This document shows positions 5,982-7,369 of a stretch of DNA of 7,369 nt, in pieces. Positions within the stretch are counted from its first letter, which is position 1. Each line of letters begins with the position of its first letter. The notes below the pieces were generated by a model. That model was not told where the DNA came from. It made no database searches and saw only the letters and a list, made by a program, of their open reading frames with translations. The stretch is from Oscillospiraceae bacterium. Its GTDB lineage: Bacteria; Bacillota; Clostridia; Oscillospirales; Oscillospiraceae. The stretch is taken from assembly GCA_017538775.1 (NCBI GenBank), contig JAFYIF010000295.1:1-7369 (forward strand). Reading direction: 5' to 3'. The translations under genes and the position numbers were made by a program.

Positions 5982-6003
5982 ACAGTCGTAAGGCGACATA
6001 TCG
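5961..6003. promoter_or_regulatory. Operator-like CGACATAT repeats at the padR promoter
   Basis: CGACATATGTCG (5961-5972) is a perfect palindrome between the -35 and -10. CGACATATCG (5994-6003) repeats its first 8 bases 33 bp further on, about three helical turns. GTCG at 5985-5988 with CGAC at 5994-5997 forms another inverted pair around the start of transcription. PadR proteins usually repress their own promoters through inverted repeats, so self-repression is the simplest reading. The canonical ATGT-N8-ACAT spacing is not present exactly. Confidence 0.6.
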
Positions 6004-6016
6004 GGAGGTGTCACAC

Positions 6017-6328
6017 ATGAAGCAAAGCGAGCCCCTGTCGGAGAGCTACTATTATATTCTGCTCTGTCTGGCAAAGGGCGCAAACCACGGGTATGGTATC
6101 ATGCAGATGGCAGAGTCCCTGTCCGGCGGGGAGGTCGTCATCGGCTCCGGCACCATGTACGGGGCCACGGGCAATATGCTGAAAAAGGGCTGGATCCGGG
6201 AGGTCATGTCCACGGAGACCGGACTGCCGCGCCGTCGGCTGTACCAGCTGACGGACAGCGGGCGGGCGGCTCTGGACGCGGAGATCGCCCGGCTGCGGCG
6301 GATGCTGCAACACGCGGAGGGGGTATAA
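6017..6328 (+). CDS. PadR-family transcriptional regulator
   Basis: A 103-aa winged-helix repressor, of the short PadR type without a long C-terminal domain. The fold is seen in YYYILLCLAKGANHGYGI (11-28), the recognition region GSGTMYGATGNMLKKGWI (43-60) and the wing RRRLYQLTDSGRAAL (72-86), followed by a short helix (87-100) suited to dimer formation. The usual GTLY is GTMY here. The ATG at 6017 is chosen because GGGAGG (6003-6008) is 8 bases upstream; the in-frame GTG at 6008 overlaps that site. It is first in an operon with the DUF2812 gene and sits next to repeats that fit self-repression. The inducer is unknown; family members respond to phenolic acids, drugs or envelope stress. Confidence 0.93.
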   Translation: MKQSEPLSESYYYILLCLAKGANHGYGIMQMAESLSGGEVVIGSGTMYGATGNMLKKGWIREVMSTETGLPRRRLYQLTDSGRAALDAEIARLRRMLQHAEGV

Positions 6329-6332
6329 GAAC

Positions 6333-7238
6333 ATGGCACGCAAGACAAAGCGGTCCTGGAAGGCCTACGCCGCCTGGGACTACCGGAAAGAGATCGAAGA
6401 CCTGAACAAAGCCTCGGAGCAGGGCTGGCAACTGACCAAAGGCGGCTGTTTTTCCAGCAAATTCGTGAAGAACCCGGACGTGCGTTACCGCTATCAGATG
6501 GACTTCCGGAAGGTTCCCGAAATGGGCCGCTACATCGAGACCTTCCGGGAGCAGGGCTGGGAATACGTCAGCTCCACCTTCAACGGCTGGCACTTTTTCC
6601 GCAAGCTCTACGACCCGGCGCTGCCGGAGGCGGCCTATGAGATCTTCACGGACCGGGAATCCCTGCGGGAGATGCACCGGCGCTGGGCGCGGGTGGCCCT
6701 CATCATCGGGGCGCTCGTCGCCGTGTTTGCCCTGCTTTGTGCTGTTCGGACGGTACGGAGGCCGGATCTGCCCACGCTGCTGCTGTTGCTGGTCTCGGCG
6801 TTCGAAGCTGTGTTTCTGCTGTGGGGCGGCTTTCTGATGCGCAGGTCGGATGTCGATCAGCGGCGACAGAGTGGCATCCCGTCCATCGCCGTGTTTCTGG
6901 CAGTGGTTTTTCTGGGGGCTGCCGGAAGTATGGCGCTGACCGGGCTGCGGCCGTATTTTGTGACCACTACAGCAGCGGAATCGGTGACGAAACCCGTGCG
7001 GAACGAGAACTGGGCGGGCTTCCAGGTGCGGTATCCCGATTGGTACTATCTGGATCTGGACATCGAGGCCGCCGAGCCTCTCACCTTCTCCATCCAGGAT
7101 GAAGCCGGGGAGACGGTGTATCAGGCGACGGAGACGCAGTTCCACCGGAAAGACATCCCCCTGCGTCTTTCCAGCGGGGAATACGCGCTTTGCCTGTCCT
7201 GCACCTCCGGGTATCGGCTCCGCTGTGAGATGAACTGA
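6333..7238 (+). CDS. DUF2812 membrane protein paired with PadR
   Basis: A 301-aa membrane protein of unknown function. The N-terminal DUF2812 domain (about 8-95) shows the family pattern: an initial W/D segment (AWDYRKEIEDLNKASEQGWQL would fall at 14-34), YRYQMDF (52-58), YIETFREQGWEYV (67-79) and GWHFFRK (85-91). Three membrane helices follow at about 119-138, 147-168 and 182-204. The last 95 residues (about 205-301) should then face outside and look beta-rich (FQVRYPDWYYLDLDI, LTFSIQDEAG, IPLRLSSGEYALCL), perhaps a small sandwich domain. It starts 4 bases after the padR stop, with GGAGGGGG (6316-6323) in the end of padR as its ribosome site, so the two are coupled. PadR-DUF2812 pairs recur in Firmicutes. 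A sensing role is inference. Confidence 0.85.
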   Translation: MARKTKRSWKAYAAWDYRKEIEDLNKASEQGWQLTKGGCFSSKFVKNPDVRYRYQMDFRKVPEMGRYIETFREQGWEYVSSTFNGWHFFRKLYDPALPEAAYEIFTDRESLREMHRRWARVALIIGALVAVFALLCAVRTVRRPDLPTLLLLLVSAFEAVFLLWGGFLMRRSDVDQRRQSGIPSIAVFLAVVFLGAAGSMALTGLRPYFVTTTAAESVTKPVRNENWAGFQVRYPDWYYLDLDIEAAEPLTFSIQDEAGETVYQATETQFHRKDIPLRLSSGEYALCLSCTSGYRLRCEMN

Positions 7239-7308
7239 ACGCCGCGGGATTTTGCACCGGTATCATACCACGCCCCGGCCTGCTCCGCAATCCCTTCCGG
7301 CGGTGGGA

Positions 7309-7338
7309 CTTCCGCTCCAGCCGCAAGGAGCAAGGAAG
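7309..7338. repeat. Imperfect inverted repeat after the DUF2812 gene
   Basis: CTTCCGCTCC (7309-7318) can pair with GGAGC-AA-GGAAG (7327-7338): two 5-bp stems with an AA bulge and an 8-base loop. No T-run follows directly on the plus strand (CGGGTAAAAA comes next), so it is a poor terminator. The remaining bases 7239-7369 hold no gene I can support. Confidence 0.35.
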
Positions 7339-7369
7339 CGGGTAAAAATACGTCCCCTTTTCTCTCATA

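Noticed and set aside
6008..6016. GTG start for PadR at 6008
   Set aside because: The GTG overlaps the GGGAGG ribosome site; the ATG at 6017 has ideal spacing.
6204..7145. 313-codon minus-strand frame opposite the DUF2812 gene
   Set aside because: Antisense to a gene with a clear family pattern and a good ribosome site; translation is rich in Pro/Arg/His/Gln without motifs.
7081..7368. Minus-strand frames of 95 and 70 codons at the right edge
   Set aside because: Both run into the DUF2812 coding region, have no recognisable domain, and no convincing ribosome site or promoter is visible.

Overview
The window looks like chromosomal DNA from a GC-rich member of the Clostridia. Supporting signs are Firmicutes-type cell-division and envelope genes (FtsEX with a coiled-coil M23 peptidase, a PucR/CdaR-type regulator, PadR-DUF2812 and DUF4830 proteins), strong AGGAGG-type ribosome binding sites and sigma-A-like promoters. 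An Oscillospiraceae (Flavonifractor-like) gut bacterium is my best guess; this is inference from gene content and composition, not a database result. No RNA gene, CRISPR array, insertion sequence or phage gene was seen.

Left half (about 1-4568), minus strand: one apparent four-gene operon, read from right to left: PucR/CdaR-like regulator, ftsE, ftsX, and a secreted coiled-coil peptidase with an M23 (LytM) domain. It starts in an AT-rich control region at about 4440-4570 that holds two tandem sigma-A-like promoters, an inverted repeat between them, a short palindrome at the likely start of transcription, and a GC-rich folded leader. FtsE (ATPase) and FtsX (membrane protein) are expected to form the ABC-type complex that switches on a cell-wall hydrolase. 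The last gene is the obvious client: its coiled coil resembles PcsB/CwlO and its zinc and catalytic histidines are intact. At the far left lie T-tract/GCTTCC repeats and a strong hairpin oriented to stop plus-strand transcription arriving from outside the window.

Middle (4617-5927): a minus-strand RsuA-type 16S rRNA pseudouridine synthase, whose terminator hairpin contains its own stop codon and separates it from the division operon; diverging from it is a plus-strand single-pass membrane protein with a DUF4830-like domain.

Right (5953-7238), plus strand: a consensus-like promoter with CGACATAT operator-like repeats drives a PadR-family repressor and, 4 bases after its stop, a DUF2812 membrane protein. 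This is a recognisable regulator/membrane-protein pair of unknown physiological role. The last 131 bases hold no convincing gene, only an imperfect hairpin.

The most interesting features are the regulator-ftsEX-hydrolase operon with its complex control region and the symmetric operator array at the padR promoter. Nothing here is clearly a wholly new system.
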